The position numbers were made by a program, and so were the translations under genes. DNA of 48,708 nucleotides from the NCBI GenBank assembly GCA_036560485.1, contig DATBRC010000022.1, forward strand, positions 1-48,708. Direction: 5' to 3'. This DNA is from DATBRC01 sp036560485. Lineage in GTDB: Bacteria; Pseudomonadota; Gammaproteobacteria; Burkholderiales; Burkholderiaceae_D. The first letter of the stretch is position 1, and every line of letters starts with the position of its first letter. Below are positions 16,889-25,167 of the stretch, one piece after another. A model generated the notes under the pieces. It ran no database searches, was not told the origin of the DNA, and saw nothing but the letters and a program-made list of their open reading frames with translations.

Positions 16889-17287
16889 ATGCCACTGACA
16901 TATGTTTCCATGCGGCGGGGTAAGCCAGCTGCTTATCGCAAGGCCATTCTCGACGGCCTCTATCAAGCCATGCGCGAGACTTTTAATGTGCCGGAGGACA
17001 ATGGCTTTGTGACGATCACTGAACATGATGAGGACAACTTCAAATACGGCAAGTCGTATCTCGGCATTGAGCGTAGCGACGATCTCGTCTTCATGCAGCT
17101 CACGGTTAACAATACCCGAACGCTCGACCAGAAGAAGGCGCTGTACCGGCGTATTGTCGAGCGCCTGTCCGCCAGCCCCGGTTTGCGCCCGGAGGATATT
17201 TTTATCAGTCTGGTTGAGGTTCTGCCCGAGAATTGGTCAATGGGCAATGGCATTGCACAATATGCCCCACAGGAGCATAGTAACTAA
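16889..17287 (+). CDS. Tautomerase-family protein
   Basis: A 132-residue protein that begins Met-Pro (MPLTYVSMRRGK). After Met removal Pro-1 would be the catalytic base typical of the 4-oxalocrotonate tautomerase superfamily. The length of about 130 with two beta-alpha-beta halves (start, and LVFMQLTVNNTRTLDQKKAL) fits the Tautomerase_2 group, which includes malonate-semialdehyde-decarboxylase-like enzymes. The motif ISLVEVLPENWSMGNGIAQY near the end is typical of that group. The substrate is unknown. TAGGAG precedes ATG 16889 by 7 bases. Confidence 0.85.
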   Translation: MPLTYVSMRRGKPAAYRKAILDGLYQAMRETFNVPEDNGFVTITEHDEDNFKYGKSYLGIERSDDLVFMQLTVNNTRTLDQKKALYRRIVERLSASPGLRPEDIFISLVEVLPENWSMGNGIAQYAPQEHSN

Positions 17288-17412
17288 CAGCGGCCTTTAT
17301 TTGCCGTACAAATTGCCAGCCCTCATTGAATGCATTGGAAGCAGCAGATCGTGGCTTTCTCTTTAGAACTTTGAAGAGAAGAAATGCGTAAGTGAAAACA
17401 CTTGGAGCACGC

Positions 17413-17949
17413 ATGTACGATGAAGTCCTGACATTCTGGTTTGAAGAGATCAGTCCCAAGATGTGGTTTGCAACAGATGCCGCATTTGACGGGATGATCA
17501 GAGATCGTTTTCTTTCGCTGCTGGTATCAGCCGCGCAAGGTGAGCTGTTTGACTGGCGTAAAGAACCCAAGGGGCGGCTCGCAGAAATCATTGTGCTGGA
17601 CCAATTCTCTCGCAACATCTATCGCAACACTGCTGCCGCGTTCACACAAGATCCGATGGCTCTTGTGTTGTCTCAAGAAGCAATCAGTGCAGGCATCCAA
17701 AAAATCCTTGCTCCCAAGGAGTGCGCATTCCTGCTGATGCCCTATATGCATAGCGAGTCCAGAAAAATCCATGTCGTCGCGGAAAAACTTTTTCGAGAAT
17801 CCACTCCTGCAGACAATCTCGATTTCGAGTTGAAGCATAAAGCAATCATTGATCGATTCGGACGCTATCCGCACAGGAACAAGCTTCTGGGACGTGTGTC
17901 GACTATGGAAGAAATTGAATTTCTGAAGCAGCCGGGATCGCGTTTTTAA
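17413..17949 (+). CDS. DUF924-family protein
   Basis: A 178-residue cytosolic helical protein. Signature parts are EVLTFWFEEISPKMWFATDA, the invariant-looking IIVLDQFSRNIYRNTAAAF, FLLMPYMHSE and IIDRFGRYPHRN. DUF924 proteins have a TPR-like helical fold and no settled function. The frame opens at a GTG 21 bases earlier, but ATG 17413 has GGAG 7 bases upstream. It converges with the chemoreceptor gene, 22 bases apart, with no obvious terminator between. Confidence 0.87.
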   Translation: MYDEVLTFWFEEISPKMWFATDAAFDGMIRDRFLSLLVSAAQGELFDWRKEPKGRLAEIIVLDQFSRNIYRNTAAAFTQDPMALVLSQEAISAGIQKILAPKECAFLLMPYMHSESRKIHVVAEKLFRESTPADNLDFELKHKAIIDRFGRYPHRNKLLGRVSTMEEIEFLKQPGSRF

Positions 17950-17971
17950 AACAATAGGATTAGAATTCATT

Positions 17972-19882
17972 TCACTGTATGTGACCCAGGCGACGCGGTT
18001 GAATCGGGTTCGCAGCTGACGACGGGTTTTCATCGGATGTGCCCATCACATAACGTCCGATAGCATCGACAACCTTGCCTTGCGTGCCGATGAATTCCAT
18101 ACCGATCTTGTATCCATCCTGATCGTTTTCCCTGCAATAGGCCACTTGCAGTGATGCCGTGATATGTTGATTGAGACCGTCTACGGGGACATCGAAATCA
18201 ATTTCGCATTTCTGGCCTTTTACCATTCGCTTGGACGATATCAGTCCAACGCCTGTGGTTGAAACATCGACCGTTTCCACGTCAAAGGTTTCACCTTTCG
18301 GCAATGTCAATTTGCCGTGACCCTCAAGCGGCTTGCGCGGCGCAGAACGCTGGTCCAGCTTGAAGGTCCCGATCGCCTTGGCCAAATAGCTGGCGCGGCC
18401 TTGGAGCGAGACTGCTGCATTGGCAGTTTGTTCGACCAGCAGCCGATTCTTTTGAGTCTCATCATCGATCTGCTCAATCGACCCATTAATCTGCTCCATG
18501 CCGGTTCTCTGGTCCTGGCTGGCCGAGGCAATTTCCCCCAGAATCTGGGTCACATGCTTGACGCTGGCCACAATCTCGTCCATGGTCGCACCTGCCTGGT
18601 CGACCATTTGCGTCCCTGCTTCGACCTTGTCGACGGAATTGCCGATCAACTCTTTTATCTCCTTGGCTGCTGCTGCGGAACGCTGTGCAAGACTGCGTAC
18701 TTCTGCCGCCACCACAGCGAATCCTTTTCCCTGTTCGCCCGCCCGTGCAGCTTCGACTGCCGCATTTAACGCAAGGATATTGGTCTGGAATGCGATGCTG
18801 TCGATGACGCTGATGATATCGACAATTTTTCGTGCAGACTCGTTGATGGAATCCATCGTGGCAACCACTTGCGAAACTGCAACGCCGCCTTTCACCGCTA
18901 CTTCAGAAGCGGATAAAGCGAGGCGATTGGCTTGATGGGCGCTATCGGAATTCTGCTTGACGGTGTCGTTGATTCTTTTTACCGAGTCCACCGTTGCTTC
19001 CAACGACTGCACCTGACGTTCGGTGCGCAGTTTAAGTTCATTATTGTCTTGTGCAATTTCTTCCGAAGCAGTCGCGATGACACCGGCTGTCTGTTGCACC
19101 AGCTCGATCGTGCCGTGCAAGTGCCGCACCATCATGCCGAGCGAGCGTACCATCTCACCCAATTCGTCTTGACGGTCGCTTTCGAGTGTGACGTCCAGAT
19201 GCCCGGCTGCGATCGCACGGGTGGCTTGACTACTGATCAAAAGATCGTGCACCACCTGCCGCTGAATCAGCCAGGCAAAACCGACCGAAAGTATGCCTAA
19301 CAACAATGCCAGCAAACCATTCCAGAATTGGTGTTGCACGGTTGCCGATTCGTATTTCTTGATATCGTTGCCTGAATCTGCCTTGATCAGTTCGATGATC
19401 GTGGACAAGGTCTTGTCCATATCCACGAAATTGGCATCCGCTGTCTGCAGTGCGGCGATACCCGCATTGGCATCGATGGTCGATTGATCGATCGCCATTT
19501 TGGCAGACTTATCATACTTGATCGTCTCATCAGAAAAATGCTGCGTCACGTTTCTGATTTCCTGATTGGAAACCGCTTGCGTATATTGGTTGATGCTTGC
19601 TGAAGCGGCAGTGAGCGACTGCCTGCGCTGTTCGTTTAATTGAGCGAGTTTTTTGTCGTCCAGTGATCTTCTGATCGCGACTGTCTTGTATAAATCTGCA
19701 TGCTGTTTCGCCAGATTGACATGGATACTGTTAATGTTTGCAAGGCTAGACAATATTTCTTCACGGCTGGCCAGGCTTTGTGCCTTATAGCTTTGAAAAA
19801 CCCAAAGCAACGCGCCAAATGAAAGCGCCTGCATGCTCAGGATGACTACCGGCGCAATCATCAATTTTTTTTGCAGCTTCAT
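17972..19882 (-). CDS. Methyl-accepting chemotaxis protein with C-terminal PilZ domain
   Basis: A 636-residue inner-membrane receptor. Order: a first membrane helix (residues about 8-28), a periplasmic four-helix bundle (about 30-190), a second helix (FWNGLLALLLGILSVGFAWL), HAMP (about 215-265), the cytoplasmic signalling hairpin with the conserved tip IAFQTNILALNAAVEAARAG, and a PilZ domain (about 515-620). PilZ binding residues are present: RSAPR (RxxxR) and DVSTTG (DxSxxG). It should pass periplasmic signals to CheA/CheW while sensing c-di-GMP. No chemotaxis operon is nearby, so it is an orphan receptor. ATG 19882 follows GAGG. Confidence 0.93.
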   Translation of the reverse strand: MKLQKKLMIAPVVILSMQALSFGALLWVFQSYKAQSLASREEILSSLANINSIHVNLAKQHADLYKTVAIRRSLDDKKLAQLNEQRRQSLTAASASINQYTQAVSNQEIRNVTQHFSDETIKYDKSAKMAIDQSTIDANAGIAALQTADANFVDMDKTLSTIIELIKADSGNDIKKYESATVQHQFWNGLLALLLGILSVGFAWLIQRQVVHDLLISSQATRAIAAGHLDVTLESDRQDELGEMVRSLGMMVRHLHGTIELVQQTAGVIATASEEIAQDNNELKLRTERQVQSLEATVDSVKRINDTVKQNSDSAHQANRLALSASEVAVKGGVAVSQVVATMDSINESARKIVDIISVIDSIAFQTNILALNAAVEAARAGEQGKGFAVVAAEVRSLAQRSAAAAKEIKELIGNSVDKVEAGTQMVDQAGATMDEIVASVKHVTQILGEIASASQDQRTGMEQINGSIEQIDDETQKNRLLVEQTANAAVSLQGRASYLAKAIGTFKLDQRSAPRKPLEGHGKLTLPKGETFDVETVDVSTTGVGLISSKRMVKGQKCEIDFDVPVDGLNQHITASLQVAYCRENDQDGYKIGMEFIGTQGKVVDAIGRYVMGTSDENPSSAANPIQPRRLGHIQ

Positions 19883-20208
19883 TATTGCCTCAATGTCTGA
19901 ATACGCACAAAACCATCAGGATGTAGATATTCGTTTTATATATTCTGAAGAAAAGAAATTGTGTAATCGAGGTACGGCAGCATAGGTATCTCCATAATGG
20001 TCAGATAAGAAGATTCATGCTAATCGCGCGATGCGTTGACACGCAAGTTGTTTTTGCACAGAGTCGAGCCGATACAACAATCTCAATTTGTCACAATTAT
20101 CAATAGTTCATCTATACGGCTTGACTGTAACAATTGGTAGTTTTGAAGTTAGTTTGAATAGAGCAGATTGCGGATCTGCATGTCCTGGATCAAATCGAGT
20201 AAACTTGA
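19883..20208. other. Divergent intergenic region
   Basis: 326 A/T-rich bases between the chemoreceptor gene and the small Cys-rich gene must hold both promoters. I could not define hexamers with confidence. No RNA gene or repeat was seen. Confidence 0.5.
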
Positions 20209-20442
20209 ATGATGAATGACGATCTACCACCCCTTTTGCCCGCCAGTGCTTATCAAGCCAAGCAATGGATTGCCGACCTCAATGCACAATTAACTGCAAA
20301 GGATATTCTGATGCGCGATCCGCCGGAAGAACCAACCAGTTGCTGCGGCCGCGGCTGCAATGGCTGCGTGTGGGAGGGGTATATGAGCGCGGTAGGGTAT
20401 TGGTGTGAGCAGGCGCGGGCGGCTTTACTCAAGCACTCTTAA
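20209..20442 (+). CDS. Small oxidoreductase-like domain protein (CCGxGCxxCVW motif)
   Basis: A 77-residue protein. The core DPPEEPTSCCGRGCNGCVW, followed by EGYMSAVGYW, matches the N-terminal oxidoreductase-like domain family (PF09791 type), in which four clustered cysteines may bind a metal. Function is not established. The start may be ATG 20209 or 20212. A repeat with terminator character follows at once. Confidence 0.82.
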   Translation: MMNDDLPPLLPASAYQAKQWIADLNAQLTAKDILMRDPPEEPTSCCGRGCNGCVWEGYMSAVGYWCEQARAALLKHS

Positions 20443-20449
20443 AACCGCA

Positions 20450-20519
20450 AATAAAAGAGGGCAACATCGCGCCGTTTTAACTTCTCAAAATAATCGAGAT
20501 AGTCCCTTTTTATTTTTTC
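20450..20519 (+). terminator. Terminator-like copy of the CAGCATCG repeat family
   Basis: AAATAAAAGAGGGCAACATCG on the left is partly complementary to GTCCCTTTTTATTTTTT on the right. The T-rich end and the position right after a stop codon suggest a terminator. Confidence 0.55.
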
Positions 20520-20586
20520 TATGGATTGATAAAAAATGCGCCACCCGTCGCACTGCATCAGCAGATGGCGCCTGCCTATCGTAGTT

Positions 20587-20943
20587 TTAGCTTCTAGCCT
20601 GCTGCTGCCCTTGTGCCGTAGAAAGCACCAGGATTGCATCGGCTCCAATCAGTATGCCGACGATGATCTGATTTATTGCGGCGCCGTGTTCTGTGTCATA
20701 GAACGACAGAAAGAATGGCGACAACACCAACCAGATAGCGAGTACCAGTTGAACCCATTCTTCCCAGACACGTCCGGTACTGAGCGCTGCTATTGCGAAA
20801 ACAACGGTAGCCACTCCCAGCACGTATGAGTCCCACGCAGCTGCATTGCTAGTCGATGTATATCCAGTCATCCAGAACGGTGAAATGAACAGCCAGATAC
20901 CTAGTATCAAGATTACCCAGTCCTGCCAACGTTGTGTTTTCAT
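20587..20943 (-). CDS. SPW-repeat membrane protein
   Basis: A 118-residue integral membrane protein with four hydrophobic helices. Two SPW-type repeats are clear: WVILILGIWLFISPFW near the start and WVQLVLAIWLVLSPFF in the middle, each followed by a further helix. Families with this repeat often lie in stress or sugar-metabolism contexts, but the function is unknown. ATG 20943 (MKTQRWQDW) has a GGAGG ribosome site 5 bases upstream; the in-frame TTG further up overlaps that site and is rejected. Confidence 0.88.
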   Translation of the reverse strand: MKTQRWQDWVILILGIWLFISPFWMTGYTSTSNAAAWDSYVLGVATVVFAIAALSTGRVWEEWVQLVLAIWLVLSPFFLSFYDTEHGAAINQIIVGILIGADAILVLSTAQGQQQARS

Positions 20944-20955
20944 GACAACCTCCAA

Positions 20956-21271
20956 TCAAGCAATAACGAAGAAACGTGCCGTAATTACGGCACACCGGTA
21001 CTGCTTTGAAAATCGCTGTGCGGCGAAGTTCCAAGGAGGGAGATAGATATAGAGTGAGAGTGTGCAGTTCCGATTTTCCTGTCTGCAGTGCTTCTGCATG
21101 CAGCGTGCCGGATCGGCAGAAAGTAAAGAAGATTAGCCGGGCAGCATCGATTTATTTTTATAAGGAATTATCTTTCCATATTACGATTTTGTCTTGCACC
21201 ATACCGAGCAAAATAACGCCTCACAGTAAGTGCAGTGGCATTTCCAGAAAATTAGTATCCCACTTTTTTGC
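20956..21271. other. Intergenic region without a recognised gene
   Basis: Holds the promoter side of the SPW gene and the 3' side of the next minus-strand gene. GGGCAGCATCGATTTATTTT near 21139 resembles the CAGCATCG repeat core but lacks a second arm. Confidence 0.4.
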
Positions 21272-21820
21272 TCAGAACAAATCCACTTCCTGATCAAACG
21301 TGGTTGCGGCCGCGCCAAAGTCACCGACGATTTTTTGCCAGTCGTTTCCACGGTGAGTATCCAGGTATTCGAAGAACGACGAGGTCGGATCGTTCAGCAG
21401 CACTGCCACTGCGTAACCCAACATGTTGTCGCTGAATTTGACCAGCGCATCGTACTTGGTGCCGGTGGCGAGTGCGTCATCAATCACGACAGGTGCCACA
21501 TCAAAATAAATGCCGGGCATCTTGCGCCGCAGATTGACGCCAAAGTCTGACGGCACTTCAGCTTTTGCCTGCGCAAAGCTGCGCAATTCGGAATAAAAGC
21601 CATAGGGCCGAATTTCAAAATAGTCCGTCAACGGCGGTGCAGCGCCAAGGTCTGCGGCTCTTTCGAACGCAGCTTCTACTTCATGCCGATCCGCCCTTTC
21701 TTTTTTAAGACGAATCCGAATCACCAGCGCCTCGGTAATGCCGGAAAATCCCGCTGCCTGAAAATGCCGGACGATACGTTCTGCCGCGCTATTGGCTGGC
21801 ATGGCGGTAATGCTAGTCAT
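21272..21820 (-). CDS. Conserved-looking protein of unknown function
   Basis: A 182-residue protein, probably cytosolic, with no signal peptide or membrane helix. It starts MTSITAMPANSAAERIVRHF, has a charged helical part (RIRLKKERADRHEVEAAFER) and ends in alternating hydrophobic strands (LGYAVAVLLNDPTSSFFEYL). I do not recognise the family. The frame extends five codons to a GTG (21835); neither start has a strong ribosome site. It is divergent from the cation-exchanger-like gene with about 105 bases between. Codon use resembles its neighbours, which supports a real gene. Confidence 0.6.
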   Translation of the reverse strand: MTSITAMPANSAAERIVRHFQAAGFSGITEALVIRIRLKKERADRHEVEAAFERAADLGAAPPLTDYFEIRPYGFYSELRSFAQAKAEVPSDFGVNLRRKMPGIYFDVAPVVIDDALATGTKYDALVKFSDNMLGYAVAVLLNDPTSSFFEYLDTHRGNDWQKIVGDFGAAATTFDQEVDLF

Positions 21821-21925
21821 TGGGAGTTCTTTCACAAAAAGATACAGTTATCACAAGTCCACAACTTGGAAGGATTGCCTTCCAGTATCATAACCAGAAT
21901 TCCACCATTTTAGAATTGCTACGTG

Positions 21926-22951
21926 ATGGACTCGACTGAACTTTCTGATCTGACTGAACTGATCCAGTTGATCAAACCATATTTGGCGCACCCCGCGACG
22001 CTGCTGACAGGGTTTGTCCTGGCGTCGTTCGTGATGATCTGGCGCCTGCAATCGGTTGAGAACAAAGGCTTCGAGGGTACGATCGTCGGCACCCTGATCA
22101 TGCCGTATTGCTCGGGTTTCGCCAATCTGGTATTTGTGTATGTAATGAACCACACCAAGGGTGGCGGCAAAGCGGTCATCGAAAACTGCTTGGTGAACAA
22201 CGTCACCAACCTGACATTGATCTTGGGACTGGCGGCATTGTTTTATGGAGCATCCCCGCCTGCCAAGGCTGAGAACAAAAAAGAAAAAGGGAAAAGCCAA
22301 AGCACCGACCAACTTCGCCTTTACCGGCTGGACATGCTGCTGACCTTGGTCGCAATGTTTTTGTTTACCGGTGCCACATGGGCGCTGGCCAAGGACCATG
22401 TGCTGGATTTTTATGATGGACTGGTATTGATCGGCCTGTTCTTGTTTTGGCAAGTGCTGCACGTGTTCGAAGTCATGAAGAACAATGTCAGGAAAAACCA
22501 GTCTTTCCGTTGGTCGATCATCTTCGACCTGCTGGTGATTGGCGTGTGTGCCTACGTGGTCTACTTGAGTGTGGATTACCTGGTGCAATGGGCCACGACC
22601 GCAAAGAATCCGTATATCAAGCCGTCCAACCTGGGTTGGATCAGTGGCGTCATCATGGTAGTGCCGAATGCGTTGCTGGCACTCTATTATGCACACGCCG
22701 GCCGCCAAGATATTGTGGTGAGCTCGCAGGTAGGAGATGGGCACATCTGCATCCCGATGTGCATTGGACTGTTTGCGCTATTACACAACATCGCGATACC
22801 GCACTTCTTCCAATTGGGTGTATGGATCATCCTTGGCGCAGGGGCGCTGAACTTCCTGTCGATTGCGATATGGGGGCGACTGCCGCGGGTTGCGGGTTTA
22901 CTGCTGCTGGGAGGATATGGCGTGTTTTTGTACAAGGGGCTGGGGTCTTGA
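21926..22951 (+). CDS. Cation/Ca2+ exchanger-like membrane protein
   Basis: A 341-residue integral membrane protein with about 9-10 helices. The stretch GTIVGTLIMPYCSGFANLVF followed by VIENCLVNNVTNLTLILGL, and in the second half VVPNALLALYYAHAGRQD with HICIPMCIGLFALLHN, resembles the two alpha-repeats of sodium/calcium exchangers. A basic loop (AKAENKKEKGKSQ) at about residue 115 divides the halves. Usual exchanger acidic residues are not clear (Asn and Cys occupy some of the positions), so the ion is uncertain. An in-frame GTG precedes ATG 21926 directly. The 3' flank carries a 164-bp palindromic element. Confidence 0.6.
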   Translation: MDSTELSDLTELIQLIKPYLAHPATLLTGFVLASFVMIWRLQSVENKGFEGTIVGTLIMPYCSGFANLVFVYVMNHTKGGGKAVIENCLVNNVTNLTLILGLAALFYGASPPAKAENKKEKGKSQSTDQLRLYRLDMLLTLVAMFLFTGATWALAKDHVLDFYDGLVLIGLFLFWQVLHVFEVMKNNVRKNQSFRWSIIFDLLVIGVCAYVVYLSVDYLVQWATTAKNPYIKPSNLGWISGVIMVVPNALLALYYAHAGRQDIVVSSQVGDGHICIPMCIGLFALLHNIAIPHFFQLGVWIILGAGALNFLSIAIWGRLPRVAGLLLLGGYGVFLYKGLGS

Positions 22952-23103
22952 CTACACCTAACAACCATTGAATCAACTCTCACATTCAACCATCATCAAA
23001 AGATCAATGAAATAGATGGATAACTTTCACGGCGTGTGCAAAACAGATGCACTTTCACATGATTGCATGCTGACTATCATCGCAGTCATGCAGAAAACAA
23101 TAC

Positions 23104-23267
23104 TAGAACTCATTTCATAAATAGGTATATGCGTGAGCGGGATCCGGGCGGCGCATCGCGTCGTTGTGCTGCTAGCAAAGGGGACCACCCTTTGCGTCGC
23201 ATCACGTCTAGCGCTGCATCCACCCGGACACCACTCCCCCACACGCCTATTTATGAAATGAGTTCTA
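23104..23267. mobile_element. 164-bp palindromic MITE-like element, copy 1
   Basis: Ends are perfect 22-bp inverted repeats (TAGAACTCATTTCATAAATA-GG) bounded by TA. The inside folds on itself up to an apical hairpin GCAAAGGG-GACCA-CCCTTTGC. Copy 2 at 32667-32830 has the same length and direction. There is no room for a transposase, so it would depend on one elsewhere. The right end carries the stop codon of the neighbouring minus-strand gene. Together with short flanks it fills 22952-23264. Confidence 0.8.
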
Positions 23268-23495
23268 GTTAATACGTTTAAGGCGTTGCCCGTAAATTCC
23301 CCAAACACATTCAACACCATCCACCACGCCACACAATGCCCATCCGTTTCCGATTTTTTTTGCTGTCACTTGGCTGCCGATTTCAGCGGCGAGTTTCTGC
23401 GCCCATTGCGTTGCAGATCCCTGCCCTTTGAACAGCTCGTTGCCTTCGACGATGACAGTCGCGTCAAAAACCGGAGCGGCGAATATTGTATTCAT
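23265..23495 (-). CDS. Small hypothetical protein flanked by two palindromic elements
   Basis: A 76-residue protein without signal peptide: MNTIFAAPVFDATVIVEGNE, then helical AAEIGSQVTAKKIGNGWALC and a short strand-rich end. I do not recognise the family. Its stop codon TAG is formed by the end of the 164-bp element (23265-23267), and a 203-bp element begins 58 bases before its start codon, so its promoter may be supplied or disrupted by that element. The ribosome site is weak (GAGAAT). Confidence 0.5.
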   Translation of the reverse strand: MNTIFAAPVFDATVIVEGNELFKGQGSATQWAQKLAAEIGSQVTAKKIGNGWALCGVVDGVECVWGIYGQRLKRIN

Positions 23496-23552
23496 CTTAT
23501 ATTCTCATTTTTTGTTTTGATTTATAAAACCGGCGCGATCAGAACGCGACTC

Positions 23553-23755
23553 TAAGCAGGTCGTCAAAAATATTTTGACAATATCGCTTGTCCTCTCACC
23601 GTCGTTCCCGCGAAAGCGGGAATCCATAGGCCGGTTGAGAAAGCACACTCACTATGGATTCCCGCTTTCGCGGGAACGATGGGGATTTGAGAGTTACATA
23701 TGAGAATTCAGTGTTGATGTTCAATATTGTCAAAAGACTTTTGGCTACCTGCTTA
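23553..23755. mobile_element. 203-bp MITE-like element with nested palindromes
   Basis: Outer ends TAAGCAGGT-G-CAAAA... form about 32-bp imperfect inverted repeats (about four mismatches), bounded by TA. Inside lies a second pair of perfect 27-bp inverted repeats at 23603-23629 and 23652-23678, each containing the short palindrome CCCGCGAAAGCGGG. Such CCCGC-GAAA-GCGGG strings are widespread dispersed repeats in proteobacteria. No protein is encoded. The rest of 23496-23878 holds only the next gene's terminator. Confidence 0.68.
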
Positions 23756-23823
23756 GCAGCATTGAATTATTTCATCGTGAATATCGCTGTATAAATAAAT
23801 CGAGTACGGTTTATCGATGGCCA

Positions 23824-23850
23824 AGAAAAAACCCCGCCATTGGCGGGGTT
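23824..23850 (-). terminator. Rho-independent terminator of the second PEP-CTERM gene
   Basis: On the minus strand AACCCCGCCA / TGGCGGGGTT forms a G+C-rich stem followed by TTTTTTC, about 30 bases past the stop codon at 23879. Confidence 0.92.
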
Positions 23851-23878
23851 CATCTTCAGACCTTGCCCGCGGGGCGGA

Positions 23879-24472
23879 TTACAGTGTACGGCGGCGAACA
23901 AAGAATGTCATCATACCCAGACCAATCAGGATTAACATCAAAATTCCTGGTTCCGGCACGTCAGTGGTTTCACCCAAAACAGCTTGATAGTTATTTTCCG
24001 AAATATTTGTCAAGTTGAGCAAGCCCAACGATGTTCCAAAAAATACAGTCGTGTTGACATTGCTTGGACCAGAATCCGGGCCAATCGAGCTGGTCAGGTC
24101 GTACGTCAATGCATCAGAATTTGCAACGGACATGATCAAGCGGTTCTGAGTCGGATCAGAAAAAAGGAATGCTCCGATGTTTCTATTAACAAGATCGGTA
24201 ATAGCAATGGTGAAATCCGCCAAGCCAAACCCGGCAATGCTGATCGATGAATGGTTGGCATAGACGTAGTCCACGCCTGGAATGTAATTATGATGCACGT
24301 TATTTGTATCAGCTAATGAAGTAACTGAGAACGCGGCATCGGTAAAGCTTTGCCCACCAAGTGAACCGGTAGCAGTTCCCCAGAAAGAAAAAGTGATTGG
24401 TGTTGCATTTACTTGAGCAACAATTCCGAGCGCGACCACTAAACCGCACAGTGCTTTTTTAATGAATGTCAT
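23879..24472 (-). CDS. PEP-CTERM sorting-domain exported protein
   Basis: A 197-residue exported protein. The signal peptide MTFIKKALCGLVVALGIVAQ is probably cut near VNA. The C-terminal sorting signal has VPEPGILMLILIGLGMMTFF and the basic end RRRTL. The centre (TFSFWGTATGSLGGQSFTDA) is beta-rich and typical of PEP-CTERM proteins without enzyme motifs. It is unlike the other PEP-CTERM protein at 1078-1683 except in its ends. No exosortase or sugar-polymer operon adjoins. It is a single gene with its own strong terminator. Confidence 0.87.
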   Translation of the reverse strand: MTFIKKALCGLVVALGIVAQVNATPITFSFWGTATGSLGGQSFTDAAFSVTSLADTNNVHHNYIPGVDYVYANHSSISIAGFGLADFTIAITDLVNRNIGAFLFSDPTQNRLIMSVANSDALTYDLTSSIGPDSGPSNVNTTVFFGTSLGLLNLTNISENNYQAVLGETTDVPEPGILMLILIGLGMMTFFVRRRTL

Positions 24473-24789
24473 GGCGAATCTTCTTTTAGAAATTAAATAT
24501 TAATTAGTTTTATTCGGGAATATCGATAGAACTGCCAAATTGCGAGCGCGATGGTAACAGTCATTCGAATCGACACCAAACATTGTCAACTCCTGGTGTT
24601 TTACATTTACATACAGGAAACACATATACATTTTTATCGGATCGTGGATTCGTATGGATTCGATACGCACCTGTTATCATCAAACAAATGCAGACTTTTT
24701 CGTACCTACAGTATTCATCATTAAACAAGCCGCCCTATTGGGCTTAATTTTAAAAAACGGAACCAGGAACAAGAGCAAAGGAACTTGAC
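24473..24789. other. Divergent intergenic region
   Basis: 317 A/T-rich bases between the PEP-CTERM and CZB genes. A TTGACA hexamer near 24583-24588 on the minus strand could be a -35, but no good -10 is at the right distance. ACACCA/TGGTGT half-sites flank it. Confidence 0.35.
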
Positions 24790-25143
24790 ATGAATCTGGA
24801 AGAAGCATTGGCAAAAGAAATGGAAACAAGACCGAAACTCCTGTCCGCAATCGCTGCAAAACATCAGCTCGACCCCAAGGCTGCAGCCAAAGTCGATGCA
24901 TGCATGCTCGGTAACTGGCTGCACGGCGAAGCGGAACGCAAATTTCCCTTCGTGAAAAGTTTTCAGCCATGCGTCGATGCCCATGATGCGTTCCACGCCG
25001 AAGTGGAAAAGGTGGTGCGTCAGATTAACCTTGAAGAATATGAGCAGGCACAAGCGATGCTGGCAAGCGGTACGCCATGTACCAAGGCATTTCTCGCCAT
25101 GGTGGCTGCGGTCAGGCAGTTGAAGATAGACGCCAAGCTGTGA
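24790..25143 (+). CDS. Stand-alone CZB (chemoreceptor zinc-binding) domain protein
   Basis: A 117-residue soluble protein that is almost only a CZB domain. The hallmark CMLGNW (Cys38) and the paired histidines of DAHDAFHAEV (His65, His69) are present. The usual first histidine of the 3His/1Cys zinc site, normally in an A-x-A-H-x-x-W-like helix, is replaced here (AKEMETRPKLL). CZB domains usually sit on chemoreceptors or diguanylate cyclases and sense zinc or oxidants; a free one may act in trans. AAGGA precedes the start. The next gene follows closely, so they are likely co-transcribed. Confidence 0.82.
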   Translation: MNLEEALAKEMETRPKLLSAIAAKHQLDPKAAAKVDACMLGNWLHGEAERKFPFVKSFQPCVDAHDAFHAEVEKVVRQINLEEYEQAQAMLASGTPCTKAFLAMVAAVRQLKIDAKL

Positions 25144-25167
25144 GCCGTGCAAAGTCCAGAAAACAAT

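Noticed and set aside
21851..22744. 297-codon minus-strand frame
   Set aside because: Antisense to the exchanger-like membrane protein; rich in His/Gln as expected from the reverse of hydrophobic codons.
23027..23332. Open frames of 69-101 codons across the 164-bp element (also at 32659-32901)
   Set aside because: They run through inverted repeats and give look-alike peptides (THFIN...IYEMSS) from both strands. They come from the palindrome, not from genes.
23603..23678. Possible CRISPR-like repeat pair
   Set aside because: Only two units in inverted, not direct, orientation; no spacers or cas genes.
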